Assembly (NCBI GenBank): GCA_025453925.1
Contig: JALOPK010000031.1
Span: forward strand, 1 to 16,833
From: Candidatus Eiseniibacteriota bacterium
Lineage (GTDB): Bacteria; JAFGKV01
DNA length: 16,833 bases
Reading direction: 5' to 3'
Under the pieces are notes generated by a model. That model had not been told where the DNA came from and made no database searches. It was given only the letters and a program-made list of their open reading frames with translations. Below are positions 7,006-13,972 of this stretch, in pieces. Each line of letters begins with the position of its first letter. Position 1 is the first letter of the stretch. A program made the translations under genes and the position numbers.

Positions 7006-8457
7006 ATGAAGTCCGGGGTTCTCTTCCGTTTACCTCCGAAGCATCTTCAGCCGATTGTGACGCGCCTCCTCGTTCTGGTTCTGCCGCTCACCCTCCAGGC
7101 GCAGCCCCCCGGATGGGAGGTCGAAACCGTCGATGGGCCTGACAGCACCGGATATGAGACGTCACTGAGACTCGACGCAACCGGCCATCCTCACGTGGCC
7201 TATCGCGGATGGGGAGGCATGAACGTGCGGTACGCTCACAAGGATCCGGCGGGCTGGCACGTCGAGGCAGTCGACACGGCGGGAACAGCAACCGCGCTGG
7301 CTCTGGGTCCGGACGGGACCTGCCACGTCACCTACGGTCATCTCACCCTCCCCTTGCCCGAAGTCAGCTTCGTGAAGCATGCCGAGCGCGACGATTCGGG
7401 CTGGACGATTGAGACGGTGGACACGGAGGAGTATGTGGGACTTGGCACGTCTGTCGCATTGGATGACGGGGGAAACCCCCACGTCGGCTACTGCCGCTCG
7501 GCGTGGACCCCGAATGGATATGTCCCCCAAGACCCCAAGTACGCCTGGCGAGACGGGCGCGGCTGGCACATCGAGGCAATTGACGACGGAGGTAGCTCAG
7601 GGGCCTACGCGTCGGTCGCACTGGAGCCGTCTGGCGTCGCCCACATGGCCTACTGCACGATGATCAGCTACGCGTCCATCAGCGTGCCGGACCGGCTCAG
7701 GCATGCGACGAGAACCGCATCCGGGTGGGTCGTGGAGACACTCACCCCCGAGTTGTACTCGCGATGCGAGTCACCCTCCTTGGCGCTGGACGCAGCGGGT
7801 GCACCGCATATCGCCTACACGCGGGGCGGCGAAAGCCTCTGGTATGCAGTGAAAGGGCCCGCGGGGTGGGTCTTCGAGGTGGCGGACGATTCACCCGCAA
7901 CGGACTATCTGGGGTACGTCTCGTTGGCCCTTGATCCTGCGGGCTTTCCCCATATCTCCTATTACCGGAGTTCCCAGGGTCTCAAGTACGCCTACCGCGA
8001 TCCCGCCGGATGGCATGTCATCATCGTCGACACGACGGGTGAGGTGGGCCTCTGCGCCTCGATTCAACTCGGGCCGTTGTGCCGCCCCCGCATCAGCTTC
8101 TGGGACTGGACGAACTTCGACCTGAAGTACGCCCAGGGCCCGCCCACCATGCCCCTTGTGGGAGCGATCAGCGGTGGCCAGTTCGACCTGTGGTGGATTC
8201 CGGCGGATGAGGCAGCCGCGTTCTGGCTGTTCGGGGCGCCAAACGATGCCCACTTCGTCGCCGGGACGGCGCCGGACTTTGAACATCGCCTGGCGGTGCT
8301 GCCTCCCTCAGTAGCCGCCTGGTCCAGTCCGAATGGCGTGTACGACCCGGGCAACGAGTGGACCTACCTTCTCATCCCCGTCGACGCGGCGGATCAGGAA
8401 ATCACCCGTTCGAACCGGCTTGGCGAACGGGACACTGAGTGGGAGATACCATGGTAG
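7006..8457 (+). CDS. Secreted seven-bladed beta-propeller protein with C-terminal FnIII-like domain
   Basis: A 483-residue protein of unknown function. Residues 14-33 form a hydrophobic signal peptide ending LQAQ. From about 35 to 377 a unit of roughly 50 residues repeats, with pattern GW-x-VE-x-VD, then S-x-x-LD-x-x-G-x-PH-x-x-Y, then L-x-YA. I count seven copies of the PH-x-x-Y motif, at about residues 62, 107, 158, 212, 267, 315 and a degenerate one at 361, consistent with seven blades. Residues 378-475 resemble a fibronectin type III or Ig-like domain common at the end of secreted proteins in such bacteria. The ATG at 7006 has a modest AAAGG upstream. It stands alone. Binding partner unknown; extracellular display or polymer binding would be inference. 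Confidence 0.82.
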   Translation: MKSGVLFRLPPKHLQPIVTRLLVLVLPLTLQAQPPGWEVETVDGPDSTGYETSLRLDATGHPHVAYRGWGGMNVRYAHKDPAGWHVEAVDTAGTATALALGPDGTCHVTYGHLTLPLPEVSFVKHAERDDSGWTIETVDTEEYVGLGTSVALDDGGNPHVGYCRSAWTPNGYVPQDPKYAWRDGRGWHIEAIDDGGSSGAYASVALEPSGVAHMAYCTMISYASISVPDRLRHATRTASGWVVETLTPELYSRCESPSLALDAAGAPHIAYTRGGESLWYAVKGPAGWVFEVADDSPATDYLGYVSLALDPAGFPHISYYRSSQGLKYAYRDPAGWHVIIVDTTGEVGLCASIQLGPLCRPRISFWDWTNFDLKYAQGPPTMPLVGAISGGQFDLWWIPADEAAAFWLFGAPNDAHFVAGTAPDFEHRLAVLPPSVAAWSSPNGVYDPGNEWTYLLIPVDAADQEITRSNRLGERDTEWEIPW

Positions 8458-8589
8458 GAGACCGACTGTGGAACGCACTTGACGCTGAGGATGTCACAGA
8501 CGGTGTCGTCAGCTGAGTGCTCGGTTTCATGAGTATGGTCACGTATCGAGAGCGTCGGGGCGACCGGCTAGCGGGCGCGCAAGGAGGTC

Positions 8590-8609
8590 AGATATCCGCT
8601 GTGATATCT
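8590..8609. promoter_or_regulatory. Inverted repeat AGATATC-N6-GATATCT, operator candidate
   Basis: Exact 7-bp arms (8590-8596 and 8603-8609) are separated by 6 bp, a geometry fitting a dimeric regulator. It is AT-rich in a GC-rich background, 293 bp ahead of the first operon gene. An AAGGAGGT lies just before it. The regulator is unknown. Confidence 0.35.
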
Positions 8610-8777
8610 AACCGATCTAGCAGCATAGCTGGCCGGGGATGCAACGACGATCGAATACGATCGCATTTGTGAATCCGAGTACCAAGTGCGGCTTGGATGG
8701 CGGTGACAGGCGCACCCGTGCTCGCGCCTCCCAACACGGGACGCGCCTACTCACGTAGGGTTCTGGATGAAAGCACC

Positions 8778-8809
8778 CCTTCTCCGAGGGAGAAGGCAGG
8801 GTTGAGGGG
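8778..8809. repeat. CCTTCTCC/GGAGAAGG hairpin of a widespread dispersed-repeat type
   Basis: CCTTCTCC (8778-8785), GAG, then GGAGAAGG (8789-8796) form a perfect 8-bp stem, followed by CAGGGTTGAGGGG. The combination of a CCTTCTCC hairpin with a trailing GGGTTGAGGGG is a common interspersed element of many bacterial genomes. There is no T-run to make it a terminator. Confidence 0.6.
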
Positions 8810-8901
8810 GCCAGCGCACCTTTCGTAACACGAAGTTGACGAACGTGCCACGGACCATTCCTTCTCCTGCTTGTATTCAGTGGCTACCAGGAGATCATGC
8901 A

Positions 8902-9513
8902 ATGGAACGTGTTCGGTTTTTCGATGATCTTGCGGATCGCTGGGATGACGTCTGTGACATCAAACGCGTGGCGGCATCCATCCGGGCGGGATTGGCCGGA
9001 ATGGGCATCCGTCCCTCGGAATGCATTGTCGACATCGGCTGCGGCACAGGAACGCTGCTGCGCTGCCTGCTTGATGTACTTGGCCCGGAGGGCCGAGTTC
9101 ACGCCGTTGACATCTCGCCGAGGATGATCGAGAGGGCCAGGGCAAAGATCGTTGACCCGCGGGTGTCGTTCACCGTCACATCTGCTGACCGTCTACCGGT
9201 CCCCGACGCTTCGGTTGATCGCGTCTTCTGTTTCTCATGCTGGCCACACATCGACCAGCCCGAACCTGTCCTCGCGGAGTTTGCGCGGGTGCTCCGGGCG
9301 GGCGGCACGGTCTCCATCTGGCATGCGGACGGCAAGGAGATCATCAACGGAATCCACCAGAACGCCGGCGAAGCCGTGGCCAGCGATGTTCTGGAGCCCG
9401 GGGAGGAGCTGGCGGGCCTTCTGCGTGACCGGGGATTCGACGTCCGCGAAGTGATTGATGTGCCCAGCGAGTATCGCGTGTCCGCGACGCGGGGCGCGGG
9501 ACGGAAGCCGTGA
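8902..9513 (+). CDS. Class I SAM-dependent methyltransferase, first gene of the metal-uptake operon
   Basis: A 203-residue Rossmann-fold methyltransferase. Motif I is VDIGCGTG (43-50), the acidic loop is AVDISPRMIERAR (68-80), and ADRLPVPDASVDRVFC (95-110) is the adenine-side region. The C-terminal part has HADGKEIINGIHQ (141-153), with two His that may bind substrate or metal; Cys110, Cys113 and His116 cluster after motif IV. The ATG at 8902 has AGGAG 8 bp upstream; a TTG-initiated longer form from 8836 adds residues without family likeness. It overlaps the ECF T gene by 4 bp (GTGA), so translation is coupled and a shared task is likely. Methyl acceptor unknown; modification of a small chelator or precursor is speculation. 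Confidence 0.85.
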   Translation: MERVRFFDDLADRWDDVCDIKRVAASIRAGLAGMGIRPSECIVDIGCGTGTLLRCLLDVLGPEGRVHAVDISPRMIERARAKIVDPRVSFTVTSADRLPVPDASVDRVFCFSCWPHIDQPEPVLAEFARVLRAGGTVSIWHADGKEIINGIHQNAGEAVASDVLEPGEELAGLLRDRGFDVREVIDVPSEYRVSATRGAGRKP

Positions 9514-10286
9514 CCTGCGGCGCGATGGCGTCTCGGGATTCACCAGGCGGGATGCCGCGATCTCCCCTTCGAACGATCGATGCCCGGGCTAGAATACTCG
9601 CGTTCTCTCTCTCGCTGATCGTCGCCGTGAGTGCCGTGGGCAGCTCGCCTGTCACTCTTGCAGCCCTGTGTGTGTTTCCGACCCTTTTGATCCTCGTGGC
9701 GCGGGTGCCATGGAAGACCATCCTCCGCCGCCTCTCGTTCGTCGGGGCGTTCATCGTGTTGGCGGGGGTATTCACCTTCGTGGTTCCTCTCACCGCGCGA
9801 CCGTCCCCCGCGCGTTTCTGGTTTCTCCTCTTTGGCAGCCTGTTCGCCGTGATCAGTACCGCGACAGTCGCATACTCCACCACGGCCACCGAAGCCATGG
9901 AAGCGCTTCAACGGCTCCGGATCCCGCACCACGTGATCTGGACCGGCGCTCTCGGCCTCCGCTATCTGCCCCTGGTGTTCGGTGAGGGCAAGAAGGTCCA
10001 CCGAGCCGCACAGGCCCGCGGCTGGGGTCAGGGAGTGACATGCGCCACCGGGAGGTCTGTCACATGTCACTCCCTAACCCCAATCGGATGGATGACTGCA
10101 TCCCTGATGTCGCGGGGCTTCGATCGGGCGTTGCGGACGGGCGAGGCCATGGAAGCCAGGGGGTTCGGGTCTAACAAGGTGGTCCTTGAGCCATGCCCCC
10201 TGAAGGCCCGTGACTGGGTGGTCATGGCAGGATACCCCGGGGTATTGCTGGCAGTACGACTGCTGCTGCATGGGGTCGCGTCGTGA
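9510..10286 (+). CDS. ecfT: ECF transporter T component (CbiQ/EcfT family)
   Basis: This is the inner-membrane coupling subunit that joins the substrate-binding S protein to the ATPase pair. It has 258 residues and about five hydrophobic helices, with RYLPLVFGEGKKVHRAAQARG (ARG at 169-171) and a second coupling motif, AMEARGF (ARG at 216-218). The GTG start overlaps the methyltransferase stop; in-frame ATGs at 9525 and 9552 are alternatives that keep the DARARILA opening. Between the two ARG motifs residues 172-191 are encoded by a 58-bp hairpin (10024-10081), replacing the usual hydrophilic linker. The frame stays open through it, so the protein is probably made. It overlaps the ATPase gene by 4 bp. 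Confidence 0.9.
   Translation: MTCGAMASRDSPGGMPRSPLRTIDARARILAFSLSLIVAVSAVGSSPVTLAALCVFPTLLILVARVPWKTILRRLSFVGAFIVLAGVFTFVVPLTARPSPARFWFLLFGSLFAVISTATVAYSTTATEAMEALQRLRIPHHVIWTGALGLRYLPLVFGEGKKVHRAAQARGWGQGVTCATGRSVTCHSLTPIGWMTASLMSRGFDRALRTGEAMEARGFGSNKVVLEPCPLKARDWVVMAGYPGVLLAVRLLLHGVAS
10024..10081. repeat. 58-bp hairpin element lying in frame inside the ECF T gene
   Basis: GGGGTCAGGGAGTGACATG (10024-10042) is the reverse complement of 10063-10081 except for one base, so 18 of 19 positions pair; the loop is 20 bp. This size and long arms look like a small mobile palindrome (REP- or MITE-like) rather than a coding accident. It encodes about 19 residues with no stop. No other copy is seen in the window. 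Confidence 0.8.
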
Positions 10287-11068
10287 CCCAGCCTTCCCTC
10301 GCCATCAACGGCGTCAGCTTCACCTACCCTGACGGCACGCGTGCCCTCGACAACCTCTCCGTGACGGTTACGTCCGGTGACCGGGTCGCCATCCTGGGCC
10401 CCAATGGTGCGGGCAAGTCGACCTTGCTCCACGCCGTGCTGGGCTTCCTGTCGCCCGCCGAAGGCTCGATCGAGGTCCACGGGCTACCGGTCGACCGTTC
10501 GAACCTGGCCGAGATCCGACGGCGAGTCGGCATCGTGTTCCAGGATCCCGACGATCAGCTCTTCTGCCCAACGCTTCTGGACGACATACGGTTCGGCCCC
10601 CGGAACCAGGGGCTCTCCGGTGCCGAGCTGGATGGGCGGGTGCATGCCGCCCTGGACGCCGTGGGGTTGGGAGACCGTCGTGACCGGCATCCCCACCACT
10701 TGAGCGTCGGCGAAAAGAAACGCGGCGCGCTGGCAACGGTGCTGGCCATGCGGCCCGAGATACTGCTGCTCGATGAGCCCTCGGCCCATCTTGATGGTCC
10801 CTCGCGGCGTGGGTTGAGCGAGGTGCTCTCCCGATACGGGGGCACGATCGTGCTCGTCAGCCAGGATCTGCCATTCGTCGGTGCGCTATGTACCCGGGCC
10901 GTGGTTATCGAGTCGGGCCGCCTCGCGCTCGACGTTCGCGTGGATGACCTGCTCAAAGACCCGAAGCGTCTCGAGCAGCTTGGGGTGCCGGCCTTGGAGC
11001 TCTGCGCTCTCTGCGCCGCGCACGGCTGGAATCGCCCGAGGGAGGAGTTCAATGGCCCCTGTGCATAG
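10283..11068 (+). CDS. ecfA: ECF transporter ATPase (CbiO/NikO-like)
   Basis: This is the energising ABC ATPase of the ECF module. It has 261 residues: Walker A GPNGAGKST (39-47), Q-loop VFQDPDDQLFCPT with Gln87, signature LSVGEKKR (140-147), Walker B ILLLDEP (160-166) and D-loop SAHLD. The DPDDQLF and GEKKR forms are typical of metal-type CbiO/NikO proteins. The switch (H-loop) histidine, expected in a V-T-H-D sequence, is Gln194 here (LVSQDLPF). With only one ATPase gene in the operon, a homodimer would lack both switch His, which may reduce turnover. The GTG start overlaps the T gene stop by 4 bp, and the 3' end overlaps the S gene by 17 bp. Confidence 0.93.
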   Translation: MTQPSLAINGVSFTYPDGTRALDNLSVTVTSGDRVAILGPNGAGKSTLLHAVLGFLSPAEGSIEVHGLPVDRSNLAEIRRRVGIVFQDPDDQLFCPTLLDDIRFGPRNQGLSGAELDGRVHAALDAVGLGDRRDRHPHHLSVGEKKRGALATVLAMRPEILLLDEPSAHLDGPSRRGLSEVLSRYGGTIVLVSQDLPFVGALCTRAVVIESGRLALDVRVDDLLKDPKRLEQLGVPALELCALCAAHGWNRPREEFNGPCA

Positions 11069-11570
11069 CGCCCGCGAGGTCGCCATCGGCGGCCTCTTCC
11101 TCGCTTTGGCCCTGGCGCTCCCCCCGCTCTTCCATCTCATGGGTTTGGGGTCGGTCTTCCTGCCCATGCTGCTGCCCGTGATCAGCGTGGGCTTTCTCAC
11201 GAGCTGGCGGATCGCCGTGACAGTGGGCTTCCTCGCGCCTCTGATTTCCGGCATGATCACGGGAATGCCGCCCTTCGTGCCACCCATCGCGTTCATGATG
11301 ATGGTCGAGCTGTCGATGCTCGGGCTCATTCCGTCGCTCCTCTACCGCACGCTCCGATGGAACTTCTGGATCGTGCTGGTGCTCACGCTGGTAATCAACC
11401 GAGGCGTCGTGTTTCTCCTTCGCTTCGTCGTCGCCGAGTTCTTCTCCATCCCCGGCATCGCCTACAGCCTCGCCACCGTTACCGCCGGTCTCCCCGGAAT
11501 TGCCCTCATGCTCATCGCCGTGCCCCTGATCGTGAAGACGATTGAACGCGGGACTGCAGGTCGGCGGTAG
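11052..11570 (+). CDS. ECF transporter S component, substrate unassigned
   Basis: This would be the membrane substrate-capture subunit of the ECF module. It has 172 residues and five or six hydrophobic helices. Conserved-looking features are HLMGLGSVFLPMLLPV (28-43), LISGMITGMPPFVPP (64-78) and an ELSMLGL helix. The MHIMEG/MHIPDG N-terminus that carries the metal site in NikM and CbiM is absent, so it is not a classical Ni/Co S protein; the pattern fits the general ECF S fold (PF12822-like). The start follows GAGGGAGGAG. Operon context suggests a metal, a metal complex or a chelator precursor as substrate. Assignment as an S component is fairly secure; substrate is not. Confidence 0.82.
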   Translation: MAPVHSAREVAIGGLFLALALALPPLFHLMGLGSVFLPMLLPVISVGFLTSWRIAVTVGFLAPLISGMITGMPPFVPPIAFMMMVELSMLGLIPSLLYRTLRWNFWIVLVLTLVINRGVVFLLRFVVAEFFSIPGIAYSLATVTAGLPGIALMLIAVPLIVKTIERGTAGRR

Positions 11571-11637
11571 GAACACTCCCGCTCCCTTGCCTGCCCTGCG
11601 TGTGATGCGTAAACTCGACGCCCGAAAGGGCTTCACC

Positions 11638-11907
11638 ATGAGAAACGGCCTCACGTTCACGCTGGCACTGCTGCTCATCGGTGTGGTGGGTGTTGCCATA
11701 CCCCTCCACCACCACGCAGACGGCGAATCGCACGATGACTGTCCGGTCTGCGCGCTACAGGCCGTCGCAGCAGTCCCTGCCATTGCGCCCGCCCTCGCGG
11801 CGGCGACGATCTGCCAGCTCATCAGCGCCCTTCTCCCCGCTCCTCTCCTCCGCACGTTACCTCTCGCCCTCTACGAGGCTCGCGCTCCTCCACTTCTCCC
11901 GGTCTGA
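11638..11907 (+). CDS. Small membrane protein with HHH-x-D-x3-H-DDCPVC motif (DUF2946-like)
   Basis: An 89-residue protein. Residues 4-22 form a hydrophobic segment, directly followed by PLHHHADGESHDDCPVC (23-38): His24-26, Asp28, His32, Asp33-34, Cys35 and Cys38 are all possible metal ligands just outside the membrane. A second hydrophobic stretch covers about 43-72, and the end is short and proline-rich. AAAGGG sits 8 bp before the ATG. It resembles small proteins near metal and TonB uptake genes (DUF2946-type), whose role is not known. It lies 67 bp after the S gene and 65 bp before the porin-like gene. A periplasmic zinc or copper handoff is plausible but unproven. Confidence 0.75.
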   Translation: MRNGLTFTLALLLIGVVGVAIPLHHHADGESHDDCPVCALQAVAAVPAIAPALAAATICQLISALLPAPLLRTLPLALYEARAPPLLPV

Positions 11908-11972
11908 CCACTCGTTCCTGCCCATCCCGCGCAAATCTGCGGGTCGCGTCTCATTTCACATGGAGGAGACTC

Positions 11973-13061
11973 ATGCGAGCATCTCTTGCTCTTCTTGCCG
12001 TCATTGTGTTCTCAACCAGTTCACCTGCCCAACAGATCGGTTCCGCCTTCGGCTACTCAGCGGAGAACCCCGGCATCTCCGCCGTGGGCGAGATCCTGGC
12101 CCGTTACGAGGCCGGGGAGTGGGGTGGCGGCCTTGGCAATGCCGAGTTGGGCTTCCAGGCCCCTATCGACCCCTTCGGTCGCGCCGACATCTTGCTGCAC
12201 TATGCCTCCGGGGTGCTCCACGCCCACCATGAACATGAAGACGAGGAGGAGGAAGCCCACGAACATGGCACCGGTTTCGCCGTCGAGGAAGCACTCATCA
12301 CGCTCACGTCGCTCCCCGGCAAGACCCAGCTTTCCGCCGGCCGCATGCGTTCCCGCATCGGGCTGCTCAATGTGGTGCACCTTCACGATTTCTCGTTCAT
12401 CGAGTACCCCCGCATCATCACCGACTACTGGGGTGAGGAAGGGCTCTCGGTGGACGGCTTGCGCCTCTCGTGGCTCGCGCCGCTGCCATTCTGGACAGAG
12501 GTCGTCGCCGAAGGCCAGCGGACCGGTGTCGAGGATGCGACCAGCTTCGGCACCGGAGGGCTGCACCTCTTCTTCCCCATGGGGGAGAGCGTCGGTCTTG
12601 GCCTGACGGGCTTCGGATACATGGACAAGCCGGCACACGAAGAGACAGAGAACAATGAACCCCAGGACTGGGGACTGAACGGCTGGGGCACGGGATTCCG
12701 CCTCAAGTGGGTGCCGCCGGAACGGGCGCTCTACACGCATGTTCTGCTGCAGGCCGAGCTGATGTCACGGGCCGTCCATGAAGACGATCTCTTCGGCTTC
12801 TACGCCATGACCGAATACAAGTTCACCCGCCGATGGGCGGCGGGGGCCATGTTCGAGCACAATGAACACCTTCACCAGCACGGCGAGGAGACCGAGACGG
12901 AAGAACAGTCATGGGGTTCGCTGGCAGTCTCCTACCAGCCGAGCGAGTTCCAGCGCATGCGGGCGCAGTTCGATCTCCCGGTGGACGTCGAAGAGGCCGA
13001 TAGCCGGGTGACATTGCAGTGGACTTTCCTGATCGGCCCCCACAAGCCGCATTCGTACTGA
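11973..13061 (+). CDS. His-rich outer-membrane porin-like protein
   Basis: A 362-residue exported protein, probably a beta-barrel. Residues 1-19 are a signal peptide ending SSPAQ. Many alternating aromatic/glycine strands follow, and a final VTLQWTFLIG strand precedes the terminal PHKPHSY. Two polar insertions look like metal-binding loops: HAHHEHEDEEEEAHEHG (83-99, six His) and HNEHLHQHGEE (296-306, four His). Further His lie at 136, 138 and 222. The start has GGAGGAG 5 bp upstream. It sits 10 bp before the metal-binding protein gene, so it very likely serves the same uptake path, either as an ion-gathering porin or as a surface metal trap. Sequence family beyond porin-like is not recognised. 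Confidence 0.75.
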   Translation: MRASLALLAVIVFSTSSPAQQIGSAFGYSAENPGISAVGEILARYEAGEWGGGLGNAELGFQAPIDPFGRADILLHYASGVLHAHHEHEDEEEEAHEHGTGFAVEEALITLTSLPGKTQLSAGRMRSRIGLLNVVHLHDFSFIEYPRIITDYWGEEGLSVDGLRLSWLAPLPFWTEVVAEGQRTGVEDATSFGTGGLHLFFPMGESVGLGLTGFGYMDKPAHEETENNEPQDWGLNGWGTGFRLKWVPPERALYTHVLLQAELMSRAVHEDDLFGFYAMTEYKFTRRWAAGAMFEHNEHLHQHGEETETEEQSWGSLAVSYQPSEFQRMRAQFDLPVDVEEADSRVTLQWTFLIGPHKPHSY

Positions 13062-13071
13062 GGCTGGCCCG

Positions 13072-13965
13072 ATGAAGTTCGCGGCGGTTCTCCTGCTCCT
13101 GCTGGCTGTCCCGGGCGTAGCCAAGCCTCTGGTGGTGGCGACCACGGAGGACCTTGCCTCCATCGCCACAGCCATCGCGGGCGACGAACTGGCGGTCGAT
13201 TTCCTGGCTCCCGGCTCGGCCAACACTCATGCCATCGAACTGAAGCCCTCGTACGCCATGAAGCTGGTCAAGGCCAGGGCCGTCATCAGGATGGGCCTTG
13301 GGCTCGACAACTGGGTTCTGTCTCTCATCGACAATGCTCGCAACCGCGCACTGGTGCCCGGTGCCCCGGGCCACATCGACGCCTCGGAGGGCTGCTCGAT
13401 TCTCGACGTGCCCACGGATGCGGTGGATCGCTCCATGGGCGACGTCCACCCATTCGGCAACCCCCACTACCTGCTGGACCCGGCCAACGGTCTGGTGGTG
13501 GCGCGGAACCTCTCGCAACGTTTCTCAGCCCTCTTTCCCGCCTCGGAGGCCGCCTTCAGGAGAAACCTCGCTGCATTCGAGGTCGCCTACGAGGCGAAAC
13601 AACAGGAATGGGGGCCGATGGTCGCACAACTGCGTGGCGTCAAGGTCGTCACCTACCATCGAATGTGGGGATACTTCGCCCGGTTCTCGGGAATCGATCC
13701 AGTGGCGGAGATTGAGCCCAAGCCGGGGATTCCTCCGACTGCCAGCCATACACGCCAGGTCATCGATCTCATGAGGGCGCAGGCCGTGAAACTGATCGTT
13801 CGATCCCCGTTCTATGAGTCCAAGACACCCGAGTCCATGGCTGCCCAAACCGGCGCGAAGGTCGTCACCTTGGCGCCACAGGTCGGCGCGCTGCCGGAGG
13901 TGACCGACTACTGGGCAATGTTCGACATCAACCTGAGGCGGCTCGTGGGAGCCCAGGGAGGTTGA
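13072..13965 (+). CDS. Cluster A-I metal ABC transporter substrate-binding protein (ZnuA-like)
   Basis: This is the periplasmic receptor of the ABC importer. It has 297 residues with a signal peptide (1-17, ending PGVA). Likely ligands are His53 in NTHAIELKPS, His132 in GNPHYLLDP (His126 is nearby) and His196 in TYHRMWGYF. The usual fourth ligand, the Asp of an L-D-P motif near the C-terminus, reads L-A-P here (Ala268); Asp279 in TDYWAMFD may take over. There is no long His-rich loop as in Gram-negative ZnuA; the His-rich segments are on the neighbouring porin-like protein instead. Zinc is the most likely metal, manganese second. The gene starts 10 bp after the porin-like gene and ends 7 bp before the ATPase gene. 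Confidence 0.9.
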   Translation: MKFAAVLLLLLAVPGVAKPLVVATTEDLASIATAIAGDELAVDFLAPGSANTHAIELKPSYAMKLVKARAVIRMGLGLDNWVLSLIDNARNRALVPGAPGHIDASEGCSILDVPTDAVDRSMGDVHPFGNPHYLLDPANGLVVARNLSQRFSALFPASEAAFRRNLAAFEVAYEAKQQEWGPMVAQLRGVKVVTYHRMWGYFARFSGIDPVAEIEPKPGIPPTASHTRQVIDLMRAQAVKLIVRSPFYESKTPESMAAQTGAKVVTLAPQVGALPEVTDYWAMFDINLRRLVGAQGG

Positions 13966-13972
13966 GAACGCC

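Larger units (their letters stand above)
8458..8901. other. Intergenic region upstream of the metal-uptake operon
   Basis: No convincing gene is seen in these 444 bp. It holds a 7-bp inverted repeat at 8590-8609, a dispersed-repeat-type hairpin at 8778-8796 and a small TTCGT-AAC-ACGAA palindrome at 8823-8835 containing GTAACAC. The operon promoter should lie here, but I find no clear -35/-10 pair. Confidence 0.45.

Noticed and set aside
8601-8672. Small GTG-initiated frame of 23 codons after a strong AAGGAGGT
   Set aside because: It is very short, overlaps the inverted repeat, has no family likeness, and the spacing to the start is long (12 bp).
8825-8831. GTAACAC half-site resembling a delta-proteobacterial NikR operator
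   Set aside because: No matching GTGTTAC partner lies at the required distance; a single 7-bp match is weak evidence.
8836-8901. Longer N-terminus of the methyltransferase from a TTG at 8836
   Set aside because: The extra 22 residues do not resemble the family, and a good ribosome site precedes the ATG at 8902.
11926-11943. CCCGC/GCGGG hairpin between the small membrane protein and the porin-like gene as a terminator
   Set aside because: The stem is only 5 bp or needs a bulge, and no T-run follows it.
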